In this document: piece by piece, positions 22,251 through 34,700 of the stretch
Numbering within the stretch: the first letter of the stretch is position 1
Layout of the letters: each line of letters starts with the position of its first letter
Assembly (NCBI GenBank): GCA_037501455.1
Contig: CM074862.1
Span: 79,786,001 to 79,850,000 of the forward strand
Length of the DNA stretch: 64,000 bases
Direction of reading: 5' to 3'
From: Lantana camara
Lineage: Eukaryota; Streptophyta; Magnoliopsida; Lamiales; Verbenaceae
The notes under the pieces: generated by a model
What the model was told of the DNA's origin: nothing
Database searches by the model: none
The model's input: only the letters and a program-made list of their open reading frames with translations
Position numbers and translations under genes: made by a program

Positions 22251-23680
22251 AATTATTGTATCTTATATTAATAAAAAGCTCTCACACTAAAAATATGATG
22301 ATTAGCTTGTAATTTTGATAGTAATTACGATTTTGTAATTAAAACAACATAAAAAGGACAAAACTAAAGATTCCCAACTTATTTCAAATGACCTTATGAA
22401 AGAATTTATGAGATCCTTTAAAATAAGTTGAGATATTATAAACTCCTAATAAAAAAAAGATTGTCAGACACTTTACAAGTACTTATAAGCTGTTTATGTA
22501 AAACTTATATAAGCTGAGCCAAACACCCCCCAAAACTCCCTCTAGTAAATTGGACCACATAAAGCCTCAATTATAGAGAATTAACTTTTGAAACAATCCT
22601 CAAGGAAGGAGGAATATTATATACTTAAGGAAGCAACCTAAAAGGGGATATGACTGAATTCTTTATACACTATTGCATAAAATAAATAAATATGTTGCTT
22701 TTCTTGGTCACATATGTTATTTTTATATGAATTTAACCACTATTATTACGTATTTTGAATGCAGAAAGCTTCTTCTTTGTTGAACAAGGAAAAGGAGAGT
22801 TGAACAAAAAGTTATTAATTAAGCAGCTATTTCAACAGAAAACAGCGAAACATGCGACGAATTATTGCAAAATTTTACACAACTTTTAGATTTTTGCGAG
22901 GTCATTTTAAGGGACCAGAAGGAAAGCATGAAAGAATCTTACATTTTGAATACTATTTAACTTAGAAATATCTTCAAAATCTTTGTATTATTAATGGTAA
23001 ATTATGTTTAAACGCCCTGGTGTTATGCATGTTTACACTTGGAATTAGTTGGTTTTGAAAATTACATTTTCATCCCTTATAATTTGCTAATGGGTTACAA
23101 ACTCCTCATTTATTAAGTTTTCATAGATTTTTTCATTAAAAAAATTATATATAATTCTGATAATTTATCAAATTGAACCCTCAACACCATTATGGGTACC
23201 TCAAATTGATATTTATGGAATTATGAACGCCACCAGAACTTCTCAAAATAACCCATATTATACAATCGATACAGTTCTATCTTATTAAAATCAACATTAA
23301 GTTTCACAACTATTGGAAGATTTTGAAACTTACGATAATAATAGTGAAATACTTCCTACACTACATCAAATTGTTAACGAACAAAATTATTTCCCTAATA
23401 GTGTTCAACAAATGGGATATTTATAATTTATTAGCGTATTATAAAAGTAAAAATGTAATTTCTGAAACTACAGAGAGTTTACGTGAAAATACACCTAAAT
23501 ATATGGGATCTAGATGTAACTTACTCTAATAAATAATATCAACTCTAATGTTGCTACTGTGTATATTGCTTTTCTTTGTGTAAAGGCCAACACTCAGCTT
23601 AATGAGAATAATAATAACTGCTTAATTAGTGCACATGCAAAGACAAACAATTATATATCAAAGGAATAAATATATACATA

Positions 23681-23715
<35 letters not shown>

Positions 23716-24401
23716 GTGTGTGTGTTAGTTGGATTTGTTTGTACAGAGATAAGTCATATTCCATAGTTCTTTTTATAGTATTTATGGTCACCTTTCTGAT
23801 ACAAAAGCTTAAAATGTGCCTCAAAGAATACCAAGTTGTATAAATGAGGTATATATAATGGTCCCTCATTTCTAATCTTTCTTGAAAGAAAAGAATCATA
23901 TAGGCTCAACATGTATATTATATGTACTTCATAAGTACTTACAAACAGGGAAAAATTATAAATGTGAAATTAGTAGCTTTACCAAAAAATATATATGTAT
24001 AATTCTAGCCCAAACCCGATTAAATCAAACTCAACCAATTAAAAGAACAACAATATAATTAAAACAATATAGATCAATAATAACTATAATTAATAGTGGG
24101 TACCTTAAATATAGGTCAAAAAATGAAAACAATTAAAACATTTTCTAAAGAAGAAAACTTAAATTTAATCCAATTACACCTTATATATAGTCTTTGGAAA
24201 ATAGAATTACCACTGAAAGTAAATAAGATAGGATTATCATTTGTGTGAAAATCAATCAAACCATCATCCAGCATGTATAAGGGCATTTTTCCAGAGAGCT
24301 TGGGAGCATCTATTCCCTTCGTTGCTCTTCTATGTATTAAGTCCATTCTCAGGAATGAGTACGTGTACGCATAAAAAAATAATAAATTAAATTTACATAT
24401 T
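22251..24401. other. AT-rich intergenic region
   Basis: No gene is supported. About 23010-23530 may be an old TIR element (a GAAAATTACATTTT-like end on the left, GTAATTTC on the right), weakly. TA-rich microsatellite runs lie at about 23673-23715. A minus-strand open stretch at 24116-24346 has no recognisable domain. Confidence 0.45.
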
Positions 24402-24584
24402 TGTTAGAACATGGTATTGGGGAAAAAGTTTTGTATTGTATTCATCGTATTTTTCTGTGTTACAACATCTACACTATGAACAGGACTAAATAGGGTTAAA
24501 CTCAAATCCCTACAAATCAGGAAAAATACAATAGAAGAGCAGTAAATCCGGTAAGTCAACTATACCATACCGGGATATCTAACA
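24402..24584 (-). repeat. 3' LTR of the Ale-like Copia
   Basis: 183 bp with TG...CA ends, the same as the partner at 29224-29406 by eye over its full length. Confidence 0.95.
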
Positions 24585-24598
24585 CTCCCCCTCAAGCT
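24585..24598 (-). other. Polypurine tract of the Ale-like Copia
   Basis: On the minus strand AGCTTGAGGGGGAG lies directly before the 3' LTR; it would prime plus-strand DNA synthesis. It overlaps the end of the pol frame. Confidence 0.85.
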
Positions 24599-27500
24599 AA
24601 GTGATGGAGTCCCCAATCCTTAGCTTGCATAGCACGGTTTGAAATATTTGACTCGTGACCGCCTTCGTTAGTATGTCAGCCAGTTGATCCTCGGACTTAA
24701 CAAATGGAATAGAAATAGTTCCATCTTCCAACTTCTCCTTAATGAAATGACGGTCAACTTCTACGTGCTTCGTTCTGTCATGTTGTACCGGATTCTCTGA
24801 AATGCTGATGGCAGCTTTGTTGTCACACTTCAGAGGACTTGGTTCTCTTGGTTTCATCCCCATCTCATCCATTAGTTTCCTGAGCCAAATAAGTTCAGTG
24901 ACCCCTTTTGCTATTCCCCGAAATTCAGCTTCGGCACTAGAGAGTGCCACAACCTTTTGCTTCTTACTCCTCCAAGTTACTACGTTTCCCCCAACTAGGG
25001 TAACAAGACCAGATGTAGACCTGCGATCATTCGGGTTTCCTGCCCAATCTGCATCAGTGTATGCCTCAATATTAAGATGGCCATGCTTCCCAAACATAAT
25101 CCCTGTCCCAACAGTACCTTTAAGATACCGAATAATGCGTATAACTGCTTCCATGTGCTCTTTTTGTGGCTGATGCATAAATTGACTCACAATTCCTACT
25201 GAGTAGGCAATATCTGGTCGTGTGTGTGACAGATAAATCAGCTTCCCTACCAATCGCTGATATCGCTCTTTATCTGTCAGTTCCCCACTTTCTTCTATCC
25301 GGAGCCGATGGTTAACTTGTATGGGGGTTTCCACAGGCTTGCAATCCATTAGTCCTGTTTCAGCTAGGTCTAGAATGTATTTCTTCTGGGAGATGAATAT
25401 ACCTTTCTTTGATCGGAGAACTTCAATACCAAGGAAATATTTCAACCCCCCTAGGTCCTTCATCTCAAATTCTCTGAACAGATTTCCTTTAAGGCTCTCA
25501 ATCTCGTCTTTGTCACTCCCTGTTATGATCATATCATCTACATAGATGATCAGGCACGTAATCAAGTCTCCTCGTTTCTTCAGGAACAGGGTGTGATCTG
25601 AATTGCTTTGCACATATCCATGGCGTTTCATAGCCACAGTGAATTTACCAAACCATGCCCGAGGTGATTGTTTGAGCCCATACAAAGCCTTCCGGAGCCT
25701 GCACACCTCATTTGTTTCAAAATCTCCTGTGAATCCCGGTGGGGGTTCCATATAGACTTCCTCATTCAATTCCCCATGCAGAAAAGCATTTTTCACATCG
25801 AACTGACAGAGTGGCCAGTCTTTATTGGCTGCCACTGACAACAGTACCCGGACCGTATCCAACTTTGCCACGGGTGAGAATGTCTCAGAGTAATCAATAC
25901 CAAATGTCTGAGTGTACCCTTTCGCCACCAGTCGGGCCTTATATCTCTCTACAGATCCATCTGCCTTGTGTTTAACTGTAAAGACCCATCTGCATCCCAC
26001 TGGCCTCTTTTCCTCGGGTAACACACATTTCTCTTATGTCTCATTCTTTGCTAAGGCCTCCATTTCGACTCTCATGGCCTCTCGCCATTCCTGGCTTGCC
26101 TCTGCTTCTTGTACAGACCTCGGAACCTCTTCCTTGTATAGGCTACTTAAGAAAGCCTTCGCATTATCAGACAGGCTCCCCCTGACCATATTTCCCACAG
26201 GATATTTAGAAGTCCGAGATATGATATCAGGTGAGTACCTCTGCGGTGGAACACCACGCGTACTCCTTAATGGCAGAGTGTACCTGTGGCCTGCTGTATC
26301 CTCAGTTACAATATCAGGAGCATTTGCAATAATATCAATATTATCAGGAATGACAATAGGAGGAGAAGGATGTTCAGTTACCTCATTTTGGACATCATCC
26401 GGAGGAAGATCACTGGGCGTGGGTGTGGTACTGAGTTCTTCAGAAGGCTGTGGCAGAGTATCAGCCAGATCAGTATAGCTTAACCAGCTCAGAGATCTAT
26501 CACTATGATTCTCCCCCTGATCACTGTGCTGGGATGCATAGAAGTATTCTGTTTCAACGAAGGTACAATCCATAGTGACAAGGAACCGTTTGGTTCGGGA
26601 ATTATAACACCGATACCCTTTCTGACTAGGGGCATATCCCATGAACACACATTTCTCAGCACAAGCGTCTAGCTTAGTACAATCAGAGTTGGGTACATGA
26701 ACAAAGACTGTACACCCAAATATCCGAGGCGGAAGAGTGAGATGGGATGGAACTTCGGCTTGGGTTTTGAGAGTTGATAGAGGTGTCATATGGGCTAGGA
26801 TTTTGGTTGGCAGTCTGTTGGTTAAGTAGACAGCGGTACTCACAGCTTCAGGCCAGAAATGTTTGGGAACATGGGCTTCAGTAAGCAAAGCACGGGTTAT
26901 CTCAAGTATAGTCCGATTTTTTCGTTCTGCAACTCCATTTTGTTGAGGGGTATTGGGACAGAAAGTTTGGTGGATAATACCGTTTTTCTGACAGAAGTTA
27001 TGCATATCCTGGTTAACATACTCTCTTCCATTGTCCGAACGTAGTACACGAATTTTTTTCTCAAACTGTGTTTGCACCATATTACAGAAAGAGACAAACG
27101 TGCTCATCACATCAGATTTATGTCGCAGAAAGTACACCCATGTCATGCGAGAGTAATCATCAATAAACAAAACAAAATACCGAAATTGATTCTGAGTAGT
27201 CAAAGGGGCTGGCCCCCAAACATCCGAATGAACAAGAGAAAAAATAGATTCAACTCGAGTATTGTTCAACTTGAAAGAAGTTCTATGACTTTTAGAAGCA
27301 AGACATGTTTGACAGGATAAATCCAACAACTGACAATTCTGAAAAAGAGAAGGGAATAACATCTTCAAATACCCAAGTGAGGGATGTCCAAGCCTACGGT
27401 GCCATAACCAAAGTTGAGTGTGTCTCGTTCCTTGCGAAAGAAGAGCCTTAGACTGATTTTCCACTTCATCAACGTAGTATAATCCACCACGCTCAGTACC

Positions 27501-28127
27501 ACGCCCAATGATCTCCTTCGTATGAATGTCCTGCAATATGAAAAAATGAGGATATATGAGAACCACACAATTCAATTCCTTCGTCAATTGGCTCACATAT
27601 ACTAATTTGCAAGATAGAGATGGGACATAGAAGCAATTTCTCAATTTTCAGTTTGTAGAGATGGATACGGGACCCTCTTTTTCAACAGAAATCCTATCCC
27701 CACTTGCAGTTACAATATAAGAGTGCTTAGGATTCACGGGATCAATAATATCTCCTGGGTCAAAAGTTATTGAGTCTGTTGCTCCACAATCAAAGATCCA
27801 TTGTGAGCCTTGTTGAATTTTAGTGTGAAAACCACAGTTATAAGGAGTATGAGGGTTACTTTGCAAATTAGGGGAAACTTGGGGGCTGCTAATAAAGGAA
27901 GAAAAGAGAGGGTTTGGGTCATTACCCCCAAACCCTATACCTCGTGATACCCCGCCGCCAAGCTCCTCTCCATCTCCATTTCTGGCAAATTCTCCATGAA
28001 TCCTCCCCACTCCGGCGAAATTCGCCTGACCAACTCCTGCCGCCGCTGAGGTGTCTCCGCCGATGACGCCAGTGGTGGCTCCTTCTCCTATGGCAAGGTG
28101 CGCCTGTTTGTTCCCCATTTTCGCCGT
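24597..28127 (-). pseudogene. Ale-like Copia pol (PR-IN-RT-RNase H) with in-frame stops
   Basis: One continuous frame with no frameshift, broken by TGA (27648-27650) and TAA (26034-26036). A TAG at 28128-28130 separates it from gag. Protease: WIFDCGATDSIT, with Cys replacing the usual Ser/Thr after the catalytic Asp. Integrase: HHCC zinc finger from LWLWHRRLGHPS to CQTCLASK; catalytic Asp in HSDVWGP, Asp in RSDNGREY and Glu in PQQNGVAERKN all present. RT: RLVAKGYTQTFGIDYSETF and the active-site YVDDMI. RNase H: YTDADWAGN, then SSAEAEFRG and LADILTKAV. Each segment looks catalytically complete except for the protease change. The stops cut the frame into blocks close to PR, IN and RT-RNase H. 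Confidence 0.9.
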
Positions 28128-29111
28128 CTATCCACCGCTAGTCTTTTGGGTCCCCTCCCCCCATTCAGGGTACCCAATCAGTTCAAAGCAGGAGGCGGCG
28201 GTGTGCCTAGGCTTGCCGCAGTGGTCACACATCTGTCCGGACTTATCCTCGCGCTGTGATGAGCGGCGACCGCCACCCTCTGGCCGGTCGGCGCCGTCTG
28301 AGCGCCCGGACCCTTTGAAATTCTTCCCTCTCTTTGCTACAAGAGTAGCAGCGGTGGTGTCATGGGAAGAGGATCCCTCGCCGCCGGTCACCGCCTTGAG
28401 GATCTGGAGACGTGCGGCTTCTCTCCTGACCGTGGCATATGCCGCCTCCACCGTGGGTTTTGGCTCTTGTTTGAGTATGTCCCTTCTTATCACTTCATAC
28501 TTCTCATCTATTCCTGTAAGGAACTGATACAGGCGTTGTTCTTGAGTAATTTTGTTGAAGGTTGTAATGTCATCGGGGCACCGCATCGGATTCGGCTGTT
28601 TCCGGTCAATAGGCATCCAAATGGCTTGAAGATTTCCCCAAAACTCTTCCAAGCTATCTTGTCCCTGTCGCTGAGTATTGGCTCTTCGATGCAAATCGAA
28701 AAGTTGAAGGGGATCGCCGCCACTTCCGTACGTGGTGGCAAGGCCGTCCCACAGTGTCTTCGCCGTTGGGTATTGAAGAACATTGTTAAGGAGATTGGAT
28801 TCAATATTCTGAATTATCCAGGTAAAAATACTTTGATCAATTTGCTCCCATTGATCAAACGTAGATTCGGTTTCTTTAGGGGCCGGAGGAATTCCGGTTA
28901 CGTGCGATCGGCCACCACGGCCTCCAATCGCCATCTTCATCAATCGTGCCCATACTGGATAGTTGTCACCGTTTAATTTTATCCCAATGAACTGACTATC
29001 GGAATTTGTCACTATCGGTTGGTTGTTGTTGTTGCGCAGCAAATTTGCTAACTGTAGTGAGAATTCTGGGTTGTTTGGGGTGCTTGGGGTATTGTCTGTT
29101 GGATTTTACAT
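28128..29111 (-). pseudogene. Ale-like Copia gag
   Basis: The only in-frame ATG ahead of the conserved N-terminus is at 29111-29109, and the very next codon is TAA (29108-29106). The frame is then open to a TAG at 28130-28128. The body has the Copia gag fold signature LNGDNYPVWARLMKMAI and a CX2CX4HX4C zinc knuckle (CDHCGKPRHTAASC), which binds genomic RNA. With a stop at codon 2, normal translation is prevented unless initiation occurs downstream. Otherwise the length, about 326 codons, is normal. Confidence 0.88.
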
Positions 29112-29211
29112 GTTTCTTGGCTTGCAGGTTGTTGCCGGATCTCGGCTGATTTGGGTTTGAGATTGGTATTCGGACGATGATGATTAAACTAAGTCCCCAG
29201 GTTCTAACACC

Positions 29212-29223
29212 GCTCTGATACCA
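29212..29223 (-). other. tRNA-iMet primer-binding site
   Basis: TGGTATCAGAGC on the minus strand begins directly after the 5' LTR. It is complementary to the 3' end of plant initiator tRNA-Met, the standard Copia primer. Confidence 0.95.
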
Positions 29224-29406
29224 TGTTAGAACATGGTATTGGGGAAAAAGTTTTGTATTGTATTCATCGTATTTTTCTGTGTTACAACATCTACACTATG
29301 AACAGGACTAAATAGGGTTAAACTCAAATCCCTACAAATCAGGAAAAATACAATAGAAGAGCAGTAAATCCGGTAAGTCAACTATACCATACCGGGATAT
29401 CTAACA
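29224..29406 (-). repeat. 5' LTR of the Ale-like Copia
   Basis: 183 bp, matching the 3' LTR without visible difference. This is the promoter-bearing LTR for minus-strand transcription. Confidence 0.95.
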
Positions 29407-30284
29407 AAATTCAACTCTACATCCAAAATAAAAAAAGAAGAAGATAAGAAAAATATCTTGGCAGTGCAAGGTCTTATCCAATTTCCTAATATTATTTACT
29501 TGGAGCTAGCTAGGACAAGAAAAACAATATTTATCTCAAAATTTTAAAAAAGAAATACAAAGTCAAGGATCTTAGATGGGAAAAGAGTTAGATATTGCAA
29601 GATATTTTTTCCTTGGTTACTCTGGTAAAGCAAGATTATGTAGTTTGTTAAATTAAAAAAAGCTAAAGCTAATTACAAGTAGGGTCACTAATTATTTTAT
29701 ATGTTTTATACAAGAAATATCTTCACCAATATGTATCTTTATTGTGGAAAGTTGACACATATAGTAATGCATGAAAGTTGTTCTTTTTACCTACTTGCCA
29801 CTCCATTGGCTTATGTGATAAGAAATGAAGGACGAACCACACAAGAGTCTTTTCCTCTTAAACAAGGAAACAACATACGAGCACAGTTGTCATTACTGGT
29901 TAATTAAAGGATTTTGTTCCATCCGAATGTTATAAAACTAAGAAAATGTTTACTTTAGCATAAATGGGCTGCTTGTTTATTTTGGTATGAATTTAATCTG
30001 CAGACAAGACATGGAACGGCACAATGTTTTGGCTCCCCTTACATTTGGGCTTTTTAACTCTTGTTTCAGTTTTATATTTTATCTTTTATTTTACTTATAT
30101 ACACACGTCATGTTTATAAATAAGCATGCAATTGAGATTAGAAGAGTACAATAATTATAATATTAAAAAAAATTTAAAATTTTTTTCCTCTAATCTCAGT
30201 CATTTATCAATACTCTTGAAGTACATAAATGAATGAAAGAGAAAATAAATATATAATTATAACTGGAGGGAACCTGGCAAAACT
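29407..30284. other. AT-rich intergenic DNA
   Basis: No gene or clear repeat. A 68-codon open stretch at 29701-29907 has no family resemblance. Confidence 0.5.
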
Positions 30285-30561
30285 CCTCAAGACACAAGAA
30301 AATTTTGACTTCACTTTCCCATGGAAAAACTATCAATACTAACTCCCCAGTTCAAATTTGTAATTTGATTTCACTCCCAATTTTTTACGAAATTACCAAA
30401 ATAGCCTTGAAGAAACATGAAATGACATAACACATCACTCTTCCCTCCCACACAAACTATTTTGTTAACATAATATCTCATATATACGATTTTATACTTT
30501 TATTTTGTATGTTAATACTTCAAAATATAATTTTTATACCCCGTATATATATATATATGTA

Positions 30562-30599
<38 letters not shown>

Positions 30600-31220
30600 T
30601 TTTGTGTAGGTGGATGGTGAGACAAAAATTAATTGTTGATTTATATTTTGAAGTATTAATTAGAAATTATAAAGTATCCAAATTATAAAATAGAGTATTA
30701 AAATTATAAAATAGAGTATCCAAATTATAAAACAGAGTATTATAAATTTTTTGAATTATAAAACCGAGTATCCAAATTGTAAAACAGAGTATAGAGATTT
30801 AAAAATAGAGTATATAGAGTATTATTTGTAAAAGTTAAAGTACCCAGGTTTAAAATTGAAGTATGATAAGAAAAAAAAAAAAAAAAAAAAAGAAAAGAAA
30901 AACGAGTATTGTTCGTAAAAGTTAACGTACTTACGTTTTAAATTAGAGTATTATTCATAAAAGTTAAAATACCTAAATTTATAATTGAAGTATTGTTCAT
31001 AAACATTAAAGTATTCAAATTTAAAAATAGAGTATTATTCTGAAAAGTTAAAGTACTAGGTTTAAAATTGAAGTATGAAAAGGAAAAAGAAATACGTAAG
31101 GGTATTGCAGTCAATTTAGTGAGTGAGGAGTGAAATCAAATTATAAATTTGAATTGAGAAGTTAGTACAAATTTTTCTTACATGGGGAATAAATTAAATT
31201 ATTCTCAATCAAGAGGAAGT
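30285..31220. mobile_element. Foldback element with internal short repeats
   Basis: The left arm (about 30289-30385, with TTCAAATTTGTAATTTGATT) and the right arm (about 31115-31215, with AATCAAATTATAAATTTGAA) are inverted copies of roughly 80-100 bp with mismatches. The middle has many degenerate units of the form AGAGTATT...AAAGTTAAAGTA. There is no coding potential and no clear TSD, so borders are approximate. Confidence 0.65.
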
Positions 31221-31721
31221 TATCACCCCTTATAACAGAAAATCCAGAGCCATAAATTTGTGGAGAGGCATGAAAAGACATGAGAATTAATAAGCTGGCG
31301 TGCTTTATAAAACAGCCAAAAGAAAATTGAAATTTTTAGTCTTGAGTTTTTGTTTTTTGTTTTTTTATATATTTTAAGCTTCATAATTTAACATAGAAAC
31401 AACTACAATGGCATACTCTAATTAAACCCTAGTTCTGTTTATGCAATCCTTTTAAAGGTTTGAGAAATTATAAAAACTTCTTTTGGTATACACGGAAATA
31501 GGAAGGATGTGTTAGGATTTGAGTTTCTGGCCGGTATTTTTTTTCAAGACATACCCAAATAATTAAAGGGATTCGAATCCAAAATCATTATTTTGGAGAA
31601 ATAACCCTTAATAATTCGAATCAATCCCTATTGACATATATAATTTTCATCATACATTATAGAAGACAATATTATATTAGAGATAATAATTTTTGTTGTA
31701 ACACCCCATTTTCCGACAATA
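31221..31721. other. AT-rich spacer, includes the truncation point of a Copia element
   Basis: No gene. The Copia frame to the right loses homology near 31722, after an EQKGATQ peptide, so RNase H and the 3' LTR are missing. Confidence 0.5.
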
Positions 31722-34700
31722 TTTTGGGTTGCACCTTTTTGCTCATGATTAAGATCAGTGAGTAGTTTTCTGAGCCACAATGCTTGACATGTTGAAGTTG
31801 TCGCTGCTATATATACAGCCTCTGATGAAGATAGAGCAGCCGTGGGTTGCTTTTTCGAGCTCCAACTGATAGCTCCAGAACCAAGAGTGAAGAAATTACC
31901 CGAGACACTCTTTCTATCATCCAAGGACCCGGCCCAATCGCTATCTGAAAAACCATATAAATTACAACTAGAAGAATGTGAATACCATACTCCATAATCT
32001 ATAGTTCCAGCAATATAACGCAAGATTCTCTTTGCTGCACCAAGGTGATGTTTTGTAGGATTGTCCATAAACCTGGAAATAACTCCAACAGAGAATGATA
32101 AATCTGGACGAGTATGTGTCAAATAAATCAAGCCACCAACTAAGCTTCTAAAAAAACTTCCATCAGCTTTTTCCGTACCATCATCAAGTTGAAGTTTCTC
32201 ATTCACATTCATAGGAGTGGGAGCCATTTTGCAACTGGGTATATTTTCTTTTCAGAAGATCAGTGGCATACTTTCTCTGTGAGACAAAAAATCCATCTTC
32301 ACCTTGTTTTACCTCAAGTCCAAGAAAATAGTGCAAGACTCCCAAATCTGTCATTTCAAACTTTTTCATCGTACAAGCTTTGAATTCACATATAAGAGAG
32401 TGAGATGAGCCCACATAAATCATGTCATCAACATACAAACAAACCAACAAGAGATTATCTTTTCCATGCTTCTTTATATACAATGTTGGTTCATTTTTAC
32501 TTCACTCGAATCCATTTTCTATAAAATAGGAGTCAATTTTGCTGTATCACGCCCGCGGAGCTTGCTTGAGCCCATATAGTGCCTTTTTCAACTTGTACAC
32601 TTTGTCCTCATTTTCTTTCACTACGAAACCATCAGGTTGAGCTACATACACATCTTCTTTTAAATCACCATTAAGAAAAGCAGATTTCACATCAAATTGA
32701 TAAACTTTCCAATTTAATTGTGAAGCCAAAGCTAGAAAAATTCTCACCGTTTCAAAGCGAGCAACTGGAGAAAAGGTCTCGTCAAAATCAATACCTTGTT
32801 GCTGTGAATACCCTTTTGCCACTAGCCTAGCTTTGTATTTTTGCACACTCCCATTTGCATTGTATTTTGTTTTGAATACCTACTTCAATCCAATAATATT
32901 TTTCCCATTCGGAGGCTCTACCAAGTCCCATGTTTCATTTCTTTTTATCGCCATTAGCTCATCTTCCATTGCACTTCTCCATTCTCTTTTTGTGGTTGCT
33001 TCTTTGAAACTAGTTGGATCTGCACCAAACAAAGCAAAAGTACAAGTTTCATAAATCTCTGCAAGTGACCTAAACTTTCGTGGAGGAGTCTCATCTGAAT
33101 CTTCCGAATCTGGTACCACCAAATTATCATCATTCAAATTACTAGTGCTGGAACTTTTCGAGGATTGGCTCGGTGTTGTAATTGGAGATTGGTTTGCTCC
33201 TTCACCAAGAGAGGCTTCTTGATCTCCTACCAATGTCTGTGATTTTGCATTGTCACTGTCCCATTTCCAACTTGCATGTTCATCAAATACCACATCTCTA
33301 CTGATAATCAATTTCTCGCTTGTGGGGTTATACAATCGAAAGGCTTTAGATTGAGAACAATAACCAACAAATATACGCTTCTCAGACTTTTCATCAAGCT
33401 TACGACGATTTTGGGAATTAACAAGAGCATACGCAACACAACCAAAAAATCTCAAATGACTTACACTTGGTTTTCTACCTTTCCAAGCTTCGAAAGGTGT
33501 TCGATTCATGACAGCCCTTGTTGGTGAAATATTTAGCAAGTAGACTGCAGTATTTGTTGCCTCTGCCCAAAATTGATTTGGCAAATTTTTACTTTTTAGC
33601 ATGCTTCTAGCCATCTCTACTACAGTTCGGTTCTTCCGTTCGGCAATCCCATTTTGCTCCGGAGTATAAGGTGTTATCAATTCCCTGTGAATGCCATGCT
33701 CTTCACAAAAGAGGTTAAATGCTTGAGACACAAATTCACCACCTCTATTTGTTCGAAGATTTTTAATGTTGGTACCACTTTGATTTTCCACCAAAAACTT
33801 GAATTTTTTTAAGCTTGCAAAAGTTTCTAATTTACACTTCAAAAAATACACCCAACTCATGCGACTATAATCATCAGTAAACAACAAAAAATATCGAGTC
33901 CCACCAAGTGATTCTGTATATATAGGACCACATAAATCTGCATGTACTAATTCAAGACAATACGAAGCTCTCCATGATTTTCCTACAGGAAAAGACCTTT
34001 TATGTTGCTTACCGAATATACATCCTTCACACACATTTTCAATTGATTCTATCTTTGGTAAACCATGAACCATCTCATTTTGACTCAACAATCTCAAACC
34101 ATTCATATTCAAGTGTCCATAACGTAAATGCCATATCTCCGATTCTTCATTCTTTCTTTGATTTGCAAGCAAGGCATGCTCAATGTTTGAAACTTCAAAA
34201 GGAAACATTTTATTTTCTGCCATTTGAACACTTTGCCAAAATATGTCCAGAAGTTTTGTTCTTAATCACACGCATTCTATTATCAAATATAATAGAAATT
34301 CAGAATTCCATCAACTGACCAACACTTAATAAGTTATGAGCCAAACCAGGGGCAAACAACACGTATTTGATAAGTTTTATTTTACCACTAGTAGTTTGAA
34401 TATCAACAGTACCTTTGCCTTCAACTTGTATCTGATTATTATCTCCAAGCCGAATTTGCTTCTTTTTTGTCTCATCCAACTCCTTAAACATCGATCTTTC
34501 GCCAGTCATATGATGAGAACAACCACTATCTATGAACCAAACACCATTGTTCTGCCCAACAGAAGAATTGCCATAAAGAGCACGCTCTCTTCTTCTTTTC
34601 CTTCGGCATAACTAGCTAGATCATCTGAGTTCCAACAATTAGCAGCTACATGGCCTGGTTTGTGACAATGAAAATAGTGAATTCCACTTCTACGATTGTT

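Larger units (their letters stand above)
24402..29406 (-). mobile_element. Complete Copia retrotransposon, Ale/Retrofit-like
   Basis: A 5005-bp element on the minus strand. The two 183-bp LTRs (24402-24584 and 29224-29406) appear identical and start TGTTAGATATCCC on the element's strand. The flanks ATATT and AAATT match at 4 of 5, a likely TSD with one change. A tRNA-iMet primer site and a polypurine tract are in place. Domain order gag, protease, integrase, RT, RNase H is Copia. Short LTRs and about 5 kb total length fit the Ale/Retrofit lineage (inferred). Identical LTRs imply recent insertion. Confidence 0.95.

Noticed and set aside
24116..24346. Host exon beside the Ale-like Copia insertion
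   Set aside because: The 76-residue stretch has no recognised domain, splice context or continuation on the other side of the element.
28128..28130. Programmed UAG readthrough between Copia gag and pol
   Set aside because: The bases after the stop do not match known readthrough contexts, and three other stops exist. Mutation is simpler.
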